A stretch of 64,000 nucleotides of DNA from Alentia gelatinosa. Taxonomy: Eukaryota > Annelida > Polychaeta > Phyllodocida > Polynoidae. The stretch is from contig OX465584.1 of NCBI GenBank assembly GCA_950022655.1, positions 58,934,335 through 58,998,334 of the forward strand, read 5' to 3'. Of this stretch, positions 1 through 12,092 are shown in pieces (the first letter of the stretch is position 1; each line of letters opens with the position of its first letter). The notes beneath the pieces were generated by a model, which was given only the letters and a program-made list of their open reading frames with translations, searched no databases and was not told where the DNA came from. A program made the position numbers and the translations under genes.

Positions 1-170
1 CACCTTGGCAGGCCACCAGATATGCTGGTTCCCGGGGTATCCACTAGGGGGCTCGCTAGTGACAACGGGACGTACTACAGTCTAGTTGAAGGACGTAGGA
101 ACCCGTTACCTGCCCCTTATTTCATTAGGGCAGGGAACCAGTCTATGGTATAGTCTAACCACAGCACTGA
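1..170. repeat. Foldback repeat of the GGTTCCC/GGGGTATCC type
   Basis: The stretch contains GCTGGTTCCCGGGGTATCC followed by CTAGGGGGCTCG, and later GGAACCCGTTACCTGCCCC and GGGCAGGGAACCAG. The same blocks recur at 29500-29740, around 49830-49900 and at 57738-57812, so this is a dispersed, partly self-complementary repeat. It is cut by the window edge. No coding capacity is seen. Confidence 0.5.
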
Positions 171-1196
171 CACTGGGTAGACATGACAAGAACTAACGTT
201 ATCACTGACAGTGCCTGCCACCTGGTGTATAATGAGGAACCAGATTCATCCATGCATTTGTTACACTAGCCACCAGAGCTATACTGTTTTAGGTGTGGTC
301 GGGTTAAATCTGTGACCCTTTGCTGATTCCCCCCATGTAGTACTTGTAGATTGGCCACCAACCCCTGTCTGCACCTAGCTGCGATTTACAGCAAACGTCT
401 GCTCTGATGGCCAGTTTATGTAGTAGTTACTGCATATAATTGGCATTGTTAATTGTAATTTTTTCTCTTTCTGAATTTGTTCTACTTGCCACCTGGTGTA
501 TTGTCATTTCTTATCTTTCCAATGTTTTTTTCTACTTCCGTTTTTGAATCTTAAAGAGGCTTAAACAACATAAACATTCCCAATACATGTCAGGTAGAAG
601 ATCCTCGAGAGAAATTTAAGGTTGAGAGTTCACTCTGCCAGAAATTATCCTTTTAATGAAAACTAGGCGATTTTTCTTATTTGGTTAAAAACTCGTAGGA
701 AAAAGATTCAAATTTTTGGGAGTAGTTTAGGAAACAAAAAGAGCCCTAAAAAGGGTTATTCTTCGACATTTCACTTTTTTCCAACATTCCAACCATGTAA
801 CTTCAAAAGTAGCCTACACTCTAAATCGCTTATTTTTCAAATTTCCATACAAAACATGCAAGAGCGAGTACTAATTTATAGGTCAGAAATGTACCCTTAC
901 CAAACTCTCTCTAAAGGATCTAGAGGTTTGATTCCAACTTTACCAAATATGGTACCGATCACCCCTCAGATCTTTTTACTTAGAGGGGGAAAAAAGCATG
1001 GACCAGCCTAAAGGCTGAATGCTTACCCAAATTGCCAGTAAGAAACTATTCAAATCATATACGAAGGAAAACTACCCTCACTCTTTATAAGACCAACTAT
1101 AACAGTCCATAACTTACACAATATGTTGTTTGAACCTGTGTACCAGACCTAAAATACTACCATGCTAGATCATTCATTACTATGTAATCTTCCCCT
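171..1196. other. Unassigned AT-rich sequence
   Basis: No gene, tRNA or clear repeat was recognised. There is no long reading frame and no convincing splice-site pair. Confidence 0.5.
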
Positions 1197-1203
1197 AGTA
1201 TCC

Positions 1204-1500
1204 CACCCCTAATATAAAATTCCATAGGCTTAACATTGAGTTTCTGTATGCCACGCTGGCTGGCATACAGAGTTTTATATGCCACTAGTGGCATACAGAA
1301 TTATTATCACATAATATTCCAAAATCGAGGAGACGGGGTGGGATAAAATCAACACTTGATTCGTTTTAATCTTGGCCACCGCATGCCACTCCTGGAGTTT
1401 TGGCTCCGGACTTCACTCGGCTTCGCCTCATGAAGTCACTATGCCAAACTCCAGTCGTGGCATACGGTGACCAAGATTAAAACTCATCCAGTTTTATGAT
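1204..1500 (+). repeat. TACCCC foldback element, copy 1
   Basis: It begins with CACCCCTAAT and a CCATAGGCTTAACATTG block, reaches GGGGTGGGATAAA near 1336, and then a long hairpin (1364-1482) whose outer arms are TTTTAATCTTGGYCACCG and its complement. The hairpin apex is CTCGGCTTCGCCTCA (about 1417-1430). The flanks AGTATCC (1197-1203) and AGTATGC (1501-1507) look like a diverged target duplication. The nearest relative is 4117-4394. Confidence 0.65.
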
Positions 1501-1507
1501 AGTATGC

Positions 1508-2690
1508 CTAGATATATGACTAGATTGTGTTACAACCAGTTACACCAGAATTGTTTTACTTCTGGAAAAAGTCATATGATAAAGCTAGATACTAGCGGCT
1601 TGATAGAGTAGTTGTATGATTTGGTTAGTCACTGATGGTCTTAATGATCAAGATAGAAACTTGTTACCATACCTCATGTATATGCCCTATACTAATTAAG
1701 ATGAATTGAATTGTTTTGTATATCTTCCCATTTCATTTCATTTTCTCATACTGTACCAATCTGTTGTTAGTATAGTGTATGATTTTATTACAGCGTGCTT
1801 ACACACGCTTTATACATCATCTAGAGTTTAGAGAGGTCCATATAGACTTTCAGGGTACTGCATACAAACTATCCCTTCACTATCTGTGTGATATTCACTG
1901 TGATATTGAGAGCAGAGCAGGGAACCAGTGTCACAGTGTCTTAGAGCCATGCCCAGCTGACCATGACCAATCACTCAAGACCGAAATACCTCATTGACCT
2001 ACTGGTGCTTGATATGTTTGGATCCTAGACTCAGGCAGTTGCAGAAATGGCAAGTTGACTGGGTGCAAGTGGGTTACAGAAAACTACCCATAGGCTGAGT
2101 TTAACTCAAACCTTTTAATAGTTATTCATTTATAATTGCACGCTCATTCATCAATGATGAACATACTATTCACTCCTAGTTATGCCATGTACTCGCTGTG
2201 CTGTAAAGCTGAAGCCAAAAGGGACTGGACGGCAGAACGGATACATCCGAGGTCGGATACATCATGTATGTAAAAGACCCTAAGAAAAGTTCTATTAAAA
2301 AAAAGGTCCTCCTGGGTAGATGATGGATAAAATAAAATAAAAGAATTTTTAAAAATAGAGCGACTATGAAGACAGTATGTATTTCTTCTGTGTAAATCCA
2401 CCTTCCATGTAGACATGTACTATTCATCCTGTGCCTAGGTGGATAGATGTTTTTGGTGCTGCTTTTTATGCATCTATTATCGAGTTTTTCAAGTTAGTGC
2501 AAGAACTATGTGGAAACATTCTGTATTTGTTTCTCTGGTGCGAGGTTCTGGTATGTTTTCTTTGTCCAGTTATTGTTCATCGTTGGAGTGAGCAAGTGTA
2601 GTCTATTGGATATACAATTGTGCATCGATGGATTGTTCACATGCTTATACAGAATAGACAAGTTACTACTTTGACTATGTACCTGCTTTT
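1508..2690. other. Unassigned sequence
   Basis: Only short accidental reading frames are present. The end of this stretch may be the body of a retroposed 3' end (see 2700-2736). Nothing else was recognised. Confidence 0.4.
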
Positions 2691-2699
2691 TTCTGGATT

Positions 2700-2736
2700 A
2701 ATAAACAGAGTTTAGCACTCTTAAATAAAAAAAAAA
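2700..2736 (+). other. AATAAA plus A-run: retroposed or genuine mRNA 3' end
   Basis: AATAAA at 2700-2705 is followed about 20 nt later by an A-rich run (2722-2736), the arrangement expected at the 3' end of a retroposed transcript. The 5' limit and a target duplication were not found. A chance A-run near a real polyadenylation site is an alternative. Confidence 0.3.
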
Positions 2737-2882
2737 GGTCATAATCAAGAGCTGCTTTAGCCCTGCTCTGAATAGGGACTATACATGGCCCAGGCAGGAT
2801 CACAACATAATTTAGGTAAATAAAATCAGGCCTTGAGAGAAAAAATTAACGATATATATGACGATCCAGTAATATTAGGAAA

Positions 2883-3017
2883 CGTCCTTACTGTGGACGA
2901 AACGGTTCCTGTTCGAGGTCAGTCGTCGATATCATACTGCCTGACGCCAAAGGCAGAAGGCAGTATGAAATTGACGACTGACCGAGAACGAGAACCATTT
3001 CGTCTACAGTAAGGATG
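2883..3017. repeat. Long imperfect hairpin (foldback family)
   Basis: The left arm CGTCCTTACTGTGGACGAAA pairs with TTTCGTCTACAGTAAGGATG at the right end. The inner arms around CATACTGCC and GGCAGTATG close on an apex with ACGCCAAAGGC. Its stem is not like that of copies 1 and 2, but its apex is related to the GGC(T)TTGCC/GGCTTCGCC apices elsewhere in the window. Confidence 0.6.
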
Positions 3018-3536
3018 TTTGCTTATTATTATATACCTCTAATTGGTAAAAAAATACCATTTTAATGACATACAAAGGCGCAGTCACAGCGGGCATGAAC
3101 ATTATTATTACTGCAGCCCTAGCAGCGGGCAGTATTTAATAGACATTCGGACATAGGTATATAATAATATAATTCTCCACTTACTTGTGTTGTATTATCC
3201 CTCACAGTATCTAACCATATAGCTCATATAAATCCCAATGTCTGTTGGTAAGCTCACAAAGCAGAGCTCTGCCCAGTCAGCTTCACAAAATCAAGTCCCG
3301 GCACTATTGTCCCCGACCTGCCTTGTACATAGAGAGCCCCAAGTCCCAGGTCACTCTGGAGCAATGATGTAATTATTATCTGCACTGGTCACCGCCAGGG
3401 GCGTCGTAATCTGCGGGTCGGCGGCGTCCATTTCCGCTGGTTTTTGGTGTGTCAGAGGGCCAACGAGCCACTTATAGCTATCACGGCGACACCAAGTGGG
3501 CACCTCGTGAACTAGGATGGGTGCAGAGACCGAGGT
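3018..3536. other. Unassigned sequence with a short hairpin-like block
   Basis: A fragment near 3110-3150 contains AGCAGCGGGCAGT, the apex motif of the hairpin at 36378-36475. No gene was recognised. Confidence 0.35.
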
Positions 3537-3707
3537 GTCCCAGAGCTGGAGAAGGGAAGTGTAGTTTCTACGTTTTATCCTTGGTGCTATATTTCCCCAT
3601 AGACTTGGGAACGTAGGAATACTTTCCTCAATGTGAGTAGGGTAAAGAAAACCCAACTGGCATTTGGTACAATGGTATTCTCCTGTCTGTCTCTGTCTGT
3701 ATGTCTG
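3537..3707 (+). repeat. Direct repeat, copy A (uninterrupted)
   Basis: It runs from AGACCGAGGTGTCCCAGAG through CGTTTTATCC|TTGGTG to a CTGTCTGT-rich end. It matches 4063-4833 except that the second copy carries an insertion at the marked point. It therefore serves as the empty site for foldback element copy 2. Confidence 0.75.
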
Positions 3708-4062
3708 TCTGAGTCTTTCTTTTTTTCTTTTTTTTATAATTGCAGTGTTTATTCAAATTTCTTCCGACATATACATCAATTGGTAACAGCATCATCAAAT
3801 AATCTTGGCATTATTTCAGTCATAATTATCAAAATCTTTCGAAGTGACATCTTTACATCTTAGATGCTTCTACTGGAACACCACTTCTTTTTTTTTTCTT
3901 TTTTTTTCTTTTTTTTCACATGAAATATTTCACAATCAGAGACTAATCATGATAGGGATATTCTATAACATCTGATATATCCTGTGTGAGATATAGCACG
4001 AGAAGAGATAGACCGTATAACAAATCTGTACCAAACAGTTACATGATACCAAGACTGTACCA
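3708..4062. other. Unassigned sequence with pyrimidine/T tracts
   Basis: Contains T-rich tracts at 3720-3737 and 3888-3916 that may be tails of minus-strand retroposons. No gene was recognised. Confidence 0.35.
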
Positions 4063-4833
4063 AGACCGAGGTGTCCCAGAGCTGGAGAAGGGAAATGCAG
4101 TTTCTACGTTTTATCCTACCCCTAATTCAAAATCCCATAGCCTTAACATTGAGTTTCCTTATGCCACACTGACTGGTATACGGAGATTTATATGCCACTA
4201 GTGGCATACAGAATTGTTATCACGAAATATTCCAAAATCGAGGTGATGGGGTAGGATGAAATCAAAACCTGATTTGTTTTAATCTTGGCCACCGCATGCC
4301 ACTCCTAGGGTTTTGGCTGCAGACTTCACTCGGCTTAGCCTCATGAAGTCACTATGCCAAACTCCAGTCAAGAGTACGGTGGCCAAGATTAAAACTCATC
4401 CAGTTTTACGATATTATCTCTGGTATTTTTTCTCCATGATTTAACATTAAGAACTTGTATCCAATGCCCATGAAATATTTAGGAAAAATATCCAATGGGG
4501 GATTATGTCACAAATGTTTCCTCATTAGTCGATGTGAAGGATGAGATAAATTCAGAAACCTATTCAAGTTTAGCGTTAGAGCTCGACCCCAGATTATTTG
4601 AATCGCTACATAATTCATGCGGCTTTGCCTTGTGAATTACTACATGATTCAAACTCGATAGAAACAAGCTCTGACGCTAAATTTTCATAGGTTTCCTTTA
4701 TATCATCCTTGGTGTTATGTTTCTCCATAGACTTGGGAACATAAGAACGCATTCCCCAATGCGAGTAGAGAGGAAAACCCAACTGGCATTTGATACGATG
4801 GCATTCTCCTGTCTGTCTCTGTCTGTATGTCTG
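4063..4833 (+). repeat. Direct repeat, copy B (interrupted)
   Basis: The second copy of the 3537-3707 sequence. It is continuous to ...TTTTATCC (4116), then interrupted by 592 bp, and resumes at TTGGTGTTATG (4709). Removing the insertion restores collinearity with copy A. Confidence 0.75.
4117..4708 (+). repeat. TACCCC foldback element, copy 2 (composite)
   Basis: The insertion starts TACCCCTAATTC and is flanked by ATCC (4113-4116 and 4705-4708). It contains an inner GGGGTAGGATGAAATC near 4247, a hairpin at 4277-4394 with apex CACTCGGCTTAGCCTCATG, and a second hairpin at 4555-4695 with apex CATGCGGCTTTGCCTTGTG. The two hairpins have unrelated stems. The second may be a separate nested insertion. 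Confidence 0.7.
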
Positions 4834-4938
4834 GCTGCATCTCCCTCATTATCATCCATCGTACAAAGACCCTTTGAAAAGTGTATGGGGACTCAGTAAG
4901 CCACAAACCTTTTTTTTTTAAATAATTTGTCAGATACC

Positions 4939-6597
4939 TTTTTTTTTTTTTTTTTTTTTTTTTTATTCATAGAAAGACGTGGTACATTCACCATAAGGCG
5001 TTCTTCCAGTACAAGTCAAACAGGGAAAAAAGGTGTATAACAACAGAAAAAGTAGATCACAAATATATGCTTTCCATTTGCAGTTCATAGTTTCAGTTTC
5101 ATATGTTGGAAGTCCGCAGGTCATTTGACGCTGCCTTTGTTAAAGTCATACTTGGCTATTGAAGTCAATTACAGACTTTATCGTATGAGTTTATACATAT
5201 TGTCATCTACTGAACTAGGACAACAACATAGACACACAACAGTACAGGCATACAAAGTACAGACGTAACAAGGACAAGTACAGTACAATACAATATAATA
5301 TCTCCGTCTAGTCGTATATAAGTTCTTAAATAAACTCCATAGTACAAGTTGTGCTTAATAATAAGATTCATTACCTCATTGGATGTGTCACGAGTATCAT
5401 TACAAAAAAATAAGCTGTAACATATCTATTATAAATACTTTAATTATAATTTCCTGGTCATATGACTCAGTTTCAAGCTTCTCACTAATCCGGTAGTTCT
5501 GCATAGATTTCCCTTGTTAGTAAATATTGTTTTACACCTGTTTTGAATAATTCTTTAGTTCTCATATTTTGCAATTTAACAGATAAACGATTCCAGAGAG
5601 TCATACCTCTATACACTGGACTTTTCCTATATTTTTCAGTGCGCTGTCTCAGTGTACGGATGACAGTTTTTGTACTCATACGCGTATTTGATCATTCAAA
5701 TACGACTACATTTTCATCAAAAGACTTCCACCAAAAAATTAATATCATCAATTGGAGGGCCCTTCTATATATCAGTGGGCGGATCATACATTTTTGGTGT
5801 AATTCCTCATTGCTAATCTCCCAAGCATTTCTCATATTTAAAGCCGAGCGAAGAGAGTTGTTCAATGACGATTGTAATTTAGCTCTCGATATAACTGGAG
5901 CTAAATAATATACAAAACTCACATACTCAATCTTTGGCAAGATCATTTGTTTACAAATGCTCACCGCAGCCGCTTCGGATAAAAAATATCGATATTTCCT
6001 TAACTTAAATGTCTTTTGCTTGACGTCTCGGAGTACCTTGTTTACTTGTGCAATAAAGGTCATTTTTGAGTCAATCATCACACCCAGATAGTTATAATTA
6101 CTTACAAAACTAAGGTTTTTTCCTGCAATATTCACATTATAATTTGTATCTATATCTCTATTATTATGGACCCACATTAGCTTTGATTTGTCTACATTAA
6201 CAGTGAGTTGCATCTCGGTCAGCCATGCATGTACTTTATCTAACTCACTCTGCATCTTATATACTGCTTCATCATAGTTGATTCCGTCAATCACTAGTAC
6301 CAAATCATCAGCATACATTGTTGCAGCCGCACTTTCAAGAACATTAAATACTTCGTTAATATATATTACAAACAAAACAGGCCCCATTACGGATCCCTGA
6401 GGCACTCCGATAGTGGTGTTCATTTCTCTACTATAAATACCATTTATTTTAACACATTGGGTTCTTCCTTTGATATACGTTTCTAACAATTTTAGTGCGT
6501 CTGCGGACAGTCCTATTTTCCTCATAATTTGTAGTAGTATCGAATAATTCACACAATCGAAAGCTTTGCGCATGTCGATAAATGCGCATAACTGTGG
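4939..6597 (-). mobile_element. 5'-truncated non-LTR retrotransposon (LINE)
   Basis: Read on the minus strand it begins inside the reverse transcriptase domain at about 6597, continues through the end of the ORF near 5485, has a non-coding tail, and ends in a poly(A) tail seen as a T-run at 4939-4964. This is the classic 5'-truncated LINE form. It abuts a repeat at its 5' end (6598-6905). A target duplication was not identified. Confidence 0.85.
5485..6597 (-). pseudogene. LINE reverse transcriptase fragment with in-frame stop
   Basis: The reading starts in motif A (AFIDMRKAFDCVNYS, catalytic Asp in KAFD). It passes a GVPQGSVMGPVLFVIYIN block and motif C YADDLVL with both catalytic aspartates, then thumb-like sequence. 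Translation is interrupted only by one UGA at 5692-5694. The same frame resumes immediately and carries the typical LINE C-terminal tail with YRGMTLWNRL and FKTGVKQYLL. The N-terminal endonuclease and RT fingers are absent, so it is non-functional. The clade cannot be fixed from this fragment; Jockey/CR1-like is a guess. Confidence 0.85.
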
Positions 6598-6905
6598 TAT
6601 ACTGATTCAAATCTGTGGTATATGGCCTCAAAGCCATGGTATACGGGAAAGTAGTCCCTTTGTGCTATAGAGCAAAGAAATAGTCCCTATTTCATATTTT
6701 TTTATATGGAAATTCCTGGGTTAGATTCATTCGAAAAGATGATAAATACAATAAGCGATAAAGAATGATAACGAATACAATAAGCGATAAAAGTTGACGT
6801 CGAAATACGTGCTCTCTAGCACTGGTGTATTATTACGCGTCAACCCCTCGTTGTTTACGGGTGCCTATCCACAAAACCATCATTTATTGGTTATGTCTCT
6901 GTCTC
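6598..6905. repeat. Foldback/MITE copy related to 58481-58760
   Basis: The minus strand of 6630-6695 reads AATAGGGACTATTTCTTTGC, then CTCTATAG and AAAGGGACT, as at 58680-58735. The 6790-6900 part (GTTGACG, CGAAATAC, GCGTCAACC, ACAAAACCATC) matches the hairpin stem at 58481-58610. The two halves are arranged differently in the two copies. Confidence 0.55.
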
Positions 6906-7032
6906 TGCATCACTTTGTATATACACATTTCAGCTTATTAATATTAATTTTGATGTTATACCTACATTTTCTGAAGATTTCATGTATATTGAAAAATCAA
7001 TTCCTTGTCAGAAACCACTTCATAGATTTAAG

Positions 7033-7125
7033 AGAAATGACGCCTTGAGGCATCATTTGGCCTGGTCCAGTTGATGCCTCAAAACATCATTCGGTCTGGG
7101 CTGGTTGATGCCTTGCATCATTCGT
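7033..7125 (+). repeat. Short tandem repeat, about 3 units
   Basis: GTTGATGCCT and CATCATT(T/C)GG(C/T)CTGG blocks repeat about every 30 bp. No function is suggested. Confidence 0.5.
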
Positions 7126-7368
7126 CCATAAAGGGTTAAGAAACTTCTACTAACAGCGAGAGCTCATTTTCTATTGAAACGGGTACTACCGCTGTTGGTG
7201 CTGCTTTGCTCCGAGGTGCCACTCGCTGTTGCCATGCTCTACTATTGCAACTCGAGGTGCCGCAATTTGGTTAGTGAGACCAACTACAAGAGTTTTTTTC
7301 TTCTTATGAAACAGCTCCCTGGATTTTCCCAGTCCCCATTGGATGAGCTCTCAATCTCTGGGATGGAG

Positions 7369-7564
7369 TATTATATTATTGTATATAGGTTACTTATTCA
7401 TGTTGGATTCTAGTTGGTTGCAATTGCAGAGTGATGAACCAGGACTCGTGACTGTTAGGAACGAATCTGTATTTTCATCTCTCTAATCACCTGGAAAGGC
7501 TCTGAGGCCTATACACATAAAAAGCTACTTTGTAATATCAAACGGAACGGAACTCATATCAACA
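7369..7564 (-). repeat. 3' LTR of the Gypsy element
   Basis: About 196 bp. On the minus strand it begins TGTTGATATGAG and matches 11943-12088 joined to 13419-13472. It is uninterrupted and defines the empty site for the insertion in the other LTR. Confidence 0.9.
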
Positions 7565-7585
7565 AATCTCCCCTTTTTTAAAGGA
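7565..7585 (-). promoter_or_regulatory. Polypurine tract
   Basis: The minus strand reads AAAAAAGGGGAGATT directly before the 3' LTR start TGTTGATATG. This is the plus-strand primer for reverse transcription, and its position fixes the LTR edge. Confidence 0.8.
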
Positions 7586-7801
7586 AATATGTTATATATT
7601 AATTAAACTTCAAGATGACTCCAATTATTATAATGAGTCCATAATGTTCTTTGAGTGTCCATATACTATATTTGATCATTTTTATATCAACATATTATTT
7701 ATGATATTTAGAGTGTTCTTTGAGCTTTATAACCATCAACTTTAACATCTTTAACTTAAAGTTTAAATCATTATCAAAACTGTCTCTGTTTCTGCTACTA
7801 T

Positions 7802-10603
7802 CTACTCCTGGAACCTGGACGGTATTTTGATTTCCCTGCCCGATCTAGTACGCATAGGGATAGGCGTCTTTGGTACATCAACAACCACTGGTGGAGGGCT
7901 GCTTTGTACACGGGTAACAGCCTGTTTCATCTCGGGTATATGTGGTGTACTCTCTACTGGATCTGGTGGGAGTTCTGGTGCTGGATCAGGTGTCACAGAA
8001 GGTCCTGGAGCCACTTGTTTAGGAGACACTGAATCAGGAGCTACAGTTACTGTTACTTTTTTAGATACCACCTCCTTTGACTTTAACAAGTGTCTTCGGT
8101 TTCGCCTCAAGACTGAACCTTGATCTGTCTGGATTATGTAGGAGCGCTCATCCTTCTTTCCTACTACAGTACCACCACTTTTCCAGGTTTCACGGTCATA
8201 CAGCCTCACTTTTCCTCCTATGTTTAGACCAGGGAGTGCTCTAGCCGACCTGTCATATTGCTTCGCCTGCTTCTCCTTTTCCTGCATCTTTGTTTGTGCT
8301 ATAGCTTCTTCCCCTTCCGATCTAAGGAGATTCTGAAGGATGGGTAGAGTTGTTTTTATCATTCTCTTCATCAATAGCTGTGCTGGGGAGTAGCCACTGC
8401 TCAGGGGTGTTGATCGATAAGCCAACAGTCCTGCATACAGGTCCCCTTTCTTAATGATGTTTTTTACCGTTTTGACTGTAGACTCAGCTAATCCATTTGA
8501 CTGAGGATAATAAGGGCTTGATGTGAGGTGTTCAAACTTCCACTCTTCAGCGAACTTTTTGAACTCAGTCGAACTATACTGAGGTCCATTGTCAGTTATC
8601 AGCACATCTGGTATTCCATGTCTTGCGAATATGGATTTGACTGCACTGATGACTACTCTACTGGTAGTGCTATTCAGAGGTATAACCTCTGGGTATAGTG
8701 AGAAATAGTCACATAGCACTAGGTAATCCTGCCCATTGTATGTCATCAAGTCACTACCAACCTTCTGCCATGCTCGGGTACTTCATGAGGATGAAGCGGT
8801 TCTTTGGGCTGTTTCGCACTATATGCTAAACAAGCAGAGCACTTTTCAACCATTTGCTTCACGTCTTTGGTTACTCCAGGCCAAAAGACACAATCCCGTA
8901 CTCTTCTTTGACACTTGTCAATGCCTAGATGACCTACGTGGACTTGTTCCAAAATGTCTTTACGTAACGACATTGGAATGAATATCTTGGATCCTTTCAG
9001 TTAGAGTTCATCTGCTACAGAGAGTTCATCTCTTACGTTCCAATATGGTTGAACGCTAGGGTGACACTGACTACGACTTTCAGGCCATCCTTTCACTGTT
9101 GTCGAATTCACCATCACTAGTTCAGGATCCTTGGCGGTTTCCTGCTTTATGTGCGACACAAACTTGTCTGACATTGGCATGTATTTCAGAACCGTGTCCA
9201 CATAAATTTGCAATTCTTCCTCGGGAGTCTCCTTTTGTCCTCCTTCAACGGCTCTTGACAGTGCATCAGCTGCAACTAACAGCTTTCCAGGTGTATACGA
9301 CACATCCAAGTCATACCTCTGCAGTCTCAGGAGAAGCCTTTGTATCCTCAAGGGACAGTCATTGAGCGGCTTCTTGAATATGTTCACTAGAGGCTTGTGG
9401 TCCGACACGAGTACCATATATATACTGATGGTATCGTTCACATGCAAATGCAACACCTAACAGTTCTTTTTCGATTTGTGCATAACGCTGTTCTGCGCTG
9501 GTCATCGATCTAGATGTGTAGGCTACCGGTTTCCACCTTGTTTCACCTTCTACTTCATGCTGCTGCATGAGAAGTGCACCGAGTCCATCTTTATTTGCAT
9601 CAGACGATATCTTGATCGCTTTGTTCGGATCGAAGTACTCAAGTACTGGTTTCTTAATGATATTTTCCTGCAGTTTCTTCCACGACTTTTCTTGCTCCGG
9701 ACCCCATTCCCAAGCATTTTTCTTCTCGAGAAGTCGTCTTAGAAGTGAAGCTATCGTCGAGAACTCAGGAATCCACTTGGCTAGGTACGTAACAGTACCA
9801 AGAAACCATTGTACTTGCTCTTTGTTTTCTGGTCTTGGCATGTTCGTTATCGCAGACACTTTCGCCTCATCTGGTTTGATTCCTTCTGAAGTGAGCAGAT
9901 CTCCTAGGAATATCAGTTGCTCTACCCCAAACTGACATTTTGCTTTGTTCAGGCTCAGATTGTTTTTCCTAGCTGCTTCTAACACTTTCCTAAGGGCTAC
10001 ATCATGTTCTTCCACAGTCTTCCCCCAGACTATGATATCATCCATTGATGTATCCACGTTTTCAATACTCTCGAAGATCTCACGGATTGCTTTGTGATAC
10101 ACCTCTGGAGCTGAGGATATGCAAAACGGAAGTCTCATGAACCTATATCTTCCAAATGGGGTATTGAAAGTACAAAGCTTGCTACTTTCCTCATCAAGCT
10201 TCAGCTGCCAAAATCCTGCGGATGCATTGAGCTTGCTAAATATCTTCGCCCCTGCAAAATTTGCCATTACCTCCTCTCTTGTAGGTAATTTGTAGTGCTT
10301 TCACTTAAGCGCCTTGTTGAGATCTCGCAGATCTAGACATACTCGAAGATCTCCTGACTTCTTTGGGGTAATTACGAGAGAACTCACCCAATCGGTCGGT
10401 TCACTGACTTTTGTGATCACTTCCTGGGCTTCCATTTTCTCAAGTTCCTTTTTTAGTGGTTTCATCATGGCGAACGGCACTTTACGACATGCATTGACCA
10501 CTGGCGGTACATCCGGATCAAGTCCTCTAAACACATCACTGTACTCCGATGTAATCGACTTATAACTCACAGTATTGACAAGCTTGATGAACTTCAGCTT
10601 CAC
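7802..10603 (-). pseudogene. pol: Gypsy pol remnant: RT, RNase H, integrase
   Basis: 10603-10301 carries the RT N-terminus (VITPKKSGDLRVCLDLRDLN). 10267-9359 carries the RT core and start of RNase H (SSDANKDGLGALLMQ). 9456-9001 has the RNase H end (HKPLVNIF, ADALSR). 8973-8746 has the HHCC zinc-binding domain (HLGIDKC, CSAC). 8749-7802 has the integrase core with the DDE residues in LVLCDYF, ITDNGPQ and GLAEST, plus a proline-rich tail. Breaks: in-frame stops at 10301 and 9001, and frame changes near 9360-9456 and 8746-8749. The RT active-site box reads SMDD where YMDD/YVDD is usual. No chromodomain was seen. Non-functional. Confidence 0.9.
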
Positions 10604-10618
10604 ACAATACTCTCTTCC

Positions 10619-11751
10619 TTACAGTGGTGATGTGTTGCCTGGCACAACAAAGAACGGAACGTTACACTTTTCCTGTTTTCTTTCAACTTCCAGTATGCAT
10701 TTTCCTTTTACTGGAATCTTGTGCTCATAATAACCTTGTAGTCCCTGTTTCGTCAGAAACACTTTCGTAGATGGACTAACTCGCTGTAGGTCTTGTTCAG
10801 AGATTACATTTACTTGTGCTCCCGTGTCCAACTTCACTTTCAGTTTATTTCCATTTACTGCAATCGGCACTATCCAGTCTGTTTTCTGCTGGCTCTCGTG
10901 AACTTCATTGACAGTAATAACTGACACTTGAAATGTAAACTCATCATCATCACTCGTTTCTTCAACAGTATCAGTCTTGTATTTTCGGCTTTGACACAAC
11001 TTCGCATAGTGGTTCAGTCCTTTACACTTGTAGCACTTCTGACCATAGGCAGGGCACTTCCTTGTCTCATGCCATGTACCACACCTCCTACACTTATGTT
11101 TGCCATCAGCCTTCTGCGGATCACTCTTGTTGTCAGGCTTCTTGTACTGCTTCTTGACAAACTTCTTCTGGTGTTGTCTGATTGCATCAACTTCTGATGT
11201 CCCAGCTGCGCCTCCAATTTCATTTGCTTGCTTATACGCCATCTCAAAAGACCGTGCCGTATCCAAAAACCCTTTTAATTTCAACTCAGAGTCATGCAGG
11301 GCTTTCGTACGAAATGCAGGATCAGTGGTGCAATTCACTAACTGGGCTAAAGTCAATAAATCAACAATCTCTTCAGGTGTCTTTTCTAACAGATTAATTT
11401 TGTCCATTTGCTCCTTAACAGGCATGTAGAAGCAATCCATAGACTCACCCTTGTCTTGCTTAGTATGATAGAGCCTATTCAACAGATATATCTTGTTTCT
11501 CTTTGGACTAAAACGTTTTTCCAAAGCTAGCACTGATGCTTTATAGTCTTGAGCTTCAATCCCATTTGCCCCTTTGTCTTTCTAGTTGTCCCTAAGTAGT
11601 ACCACAGCTTGACATGTTTTTCTGTATTGTCAGTAATTTTCATGGCAGCTAACATAGAGTCAAGTCCCTCTATCCAGTCCTCCCATTCTTGTGGTAAGTT
11701 AAGACTCCCCTTTTCTGGGCATGGAGGATACTTGGGCAATGGGTCAGACAT
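10619..11751 (-). pseudogene. gag: Gypsy gag-protease remnant
   Basis: The N-terminus (MSDPLPKYPP, 11751-11527) and the body (11533-10619) lie in different frames, so there is one frameshift near 11530. The body ends with two zinc knuckles (CRRCGTWHETRKC and CYKCKGLNHYAKLC) that bind RNA in the capsid. A retropepsin-like segment with KLDTGAQVNVI follows, with the catalytic Asp in DTG. A TAA at 10619-10621 separates it from pol in the same frame. No intact particle protein can be made from this copy. Confidence 0.9.
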
Positions 11752-11925
11752 AACTTTGGAATACCCAACAGCAGTATTATCTCAGTCCTTTCTCTAAGTT
11801 CTCTTATTATCACTCACCCTGACTCAGCAGGGTCCCAACTGTCAACTTTCAGTAACCAGTAACAAGTCTTTCTTCCTTCCAAAATGGCTTAGTTCTATGA
11901 AGTAGGGTACAGGTTACTCACAGTT

Positions 11926-11942
11926 TCCTTGTTCTGACACCA
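11926..11942 (-). promoter_or_regulatory. Primer-binding site
   Basis: Directly downstream of the 5' LTR the minus strand reads TGGTGTCAGAACAAGG, which would pair with a tRNA 3' end ending TCTGACACCA. A tRNA-Leu primer is likely because leucine tRNAs commonly end in TGACACCA; the tRNA itself is not in this window. Confidence 0.7.
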
Positions 11943-12088
11943 TATTATATTATTGTATATAGGTTACTTATTCATGTTGGATTCTAGTTGGTTGCAATTG
12001 CAGAGTGATGAACCAGGACTCGTGACTGTTAGGAATGAATCTGTATTTTTATCTCTTTAATCAACTGGAAAGGCTCTGAGGCCTATGT
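11943..12088 (-). repeat. 5' LTR, internal-side part
   Basis: Matches 7369-7510. The LTR is split here by the 12093-13418 insertion and resumes at 13419-13472. Confidence 0.88.
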
Positions 12089-12092
12089 ATAC

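Noticed and set aside
5485..6597. Host gene encoding a reverse transcriptase-like protein
   Set aside because: 5' truncation, in-frame UGA and poly(A) tail mark a dead LINE copy.
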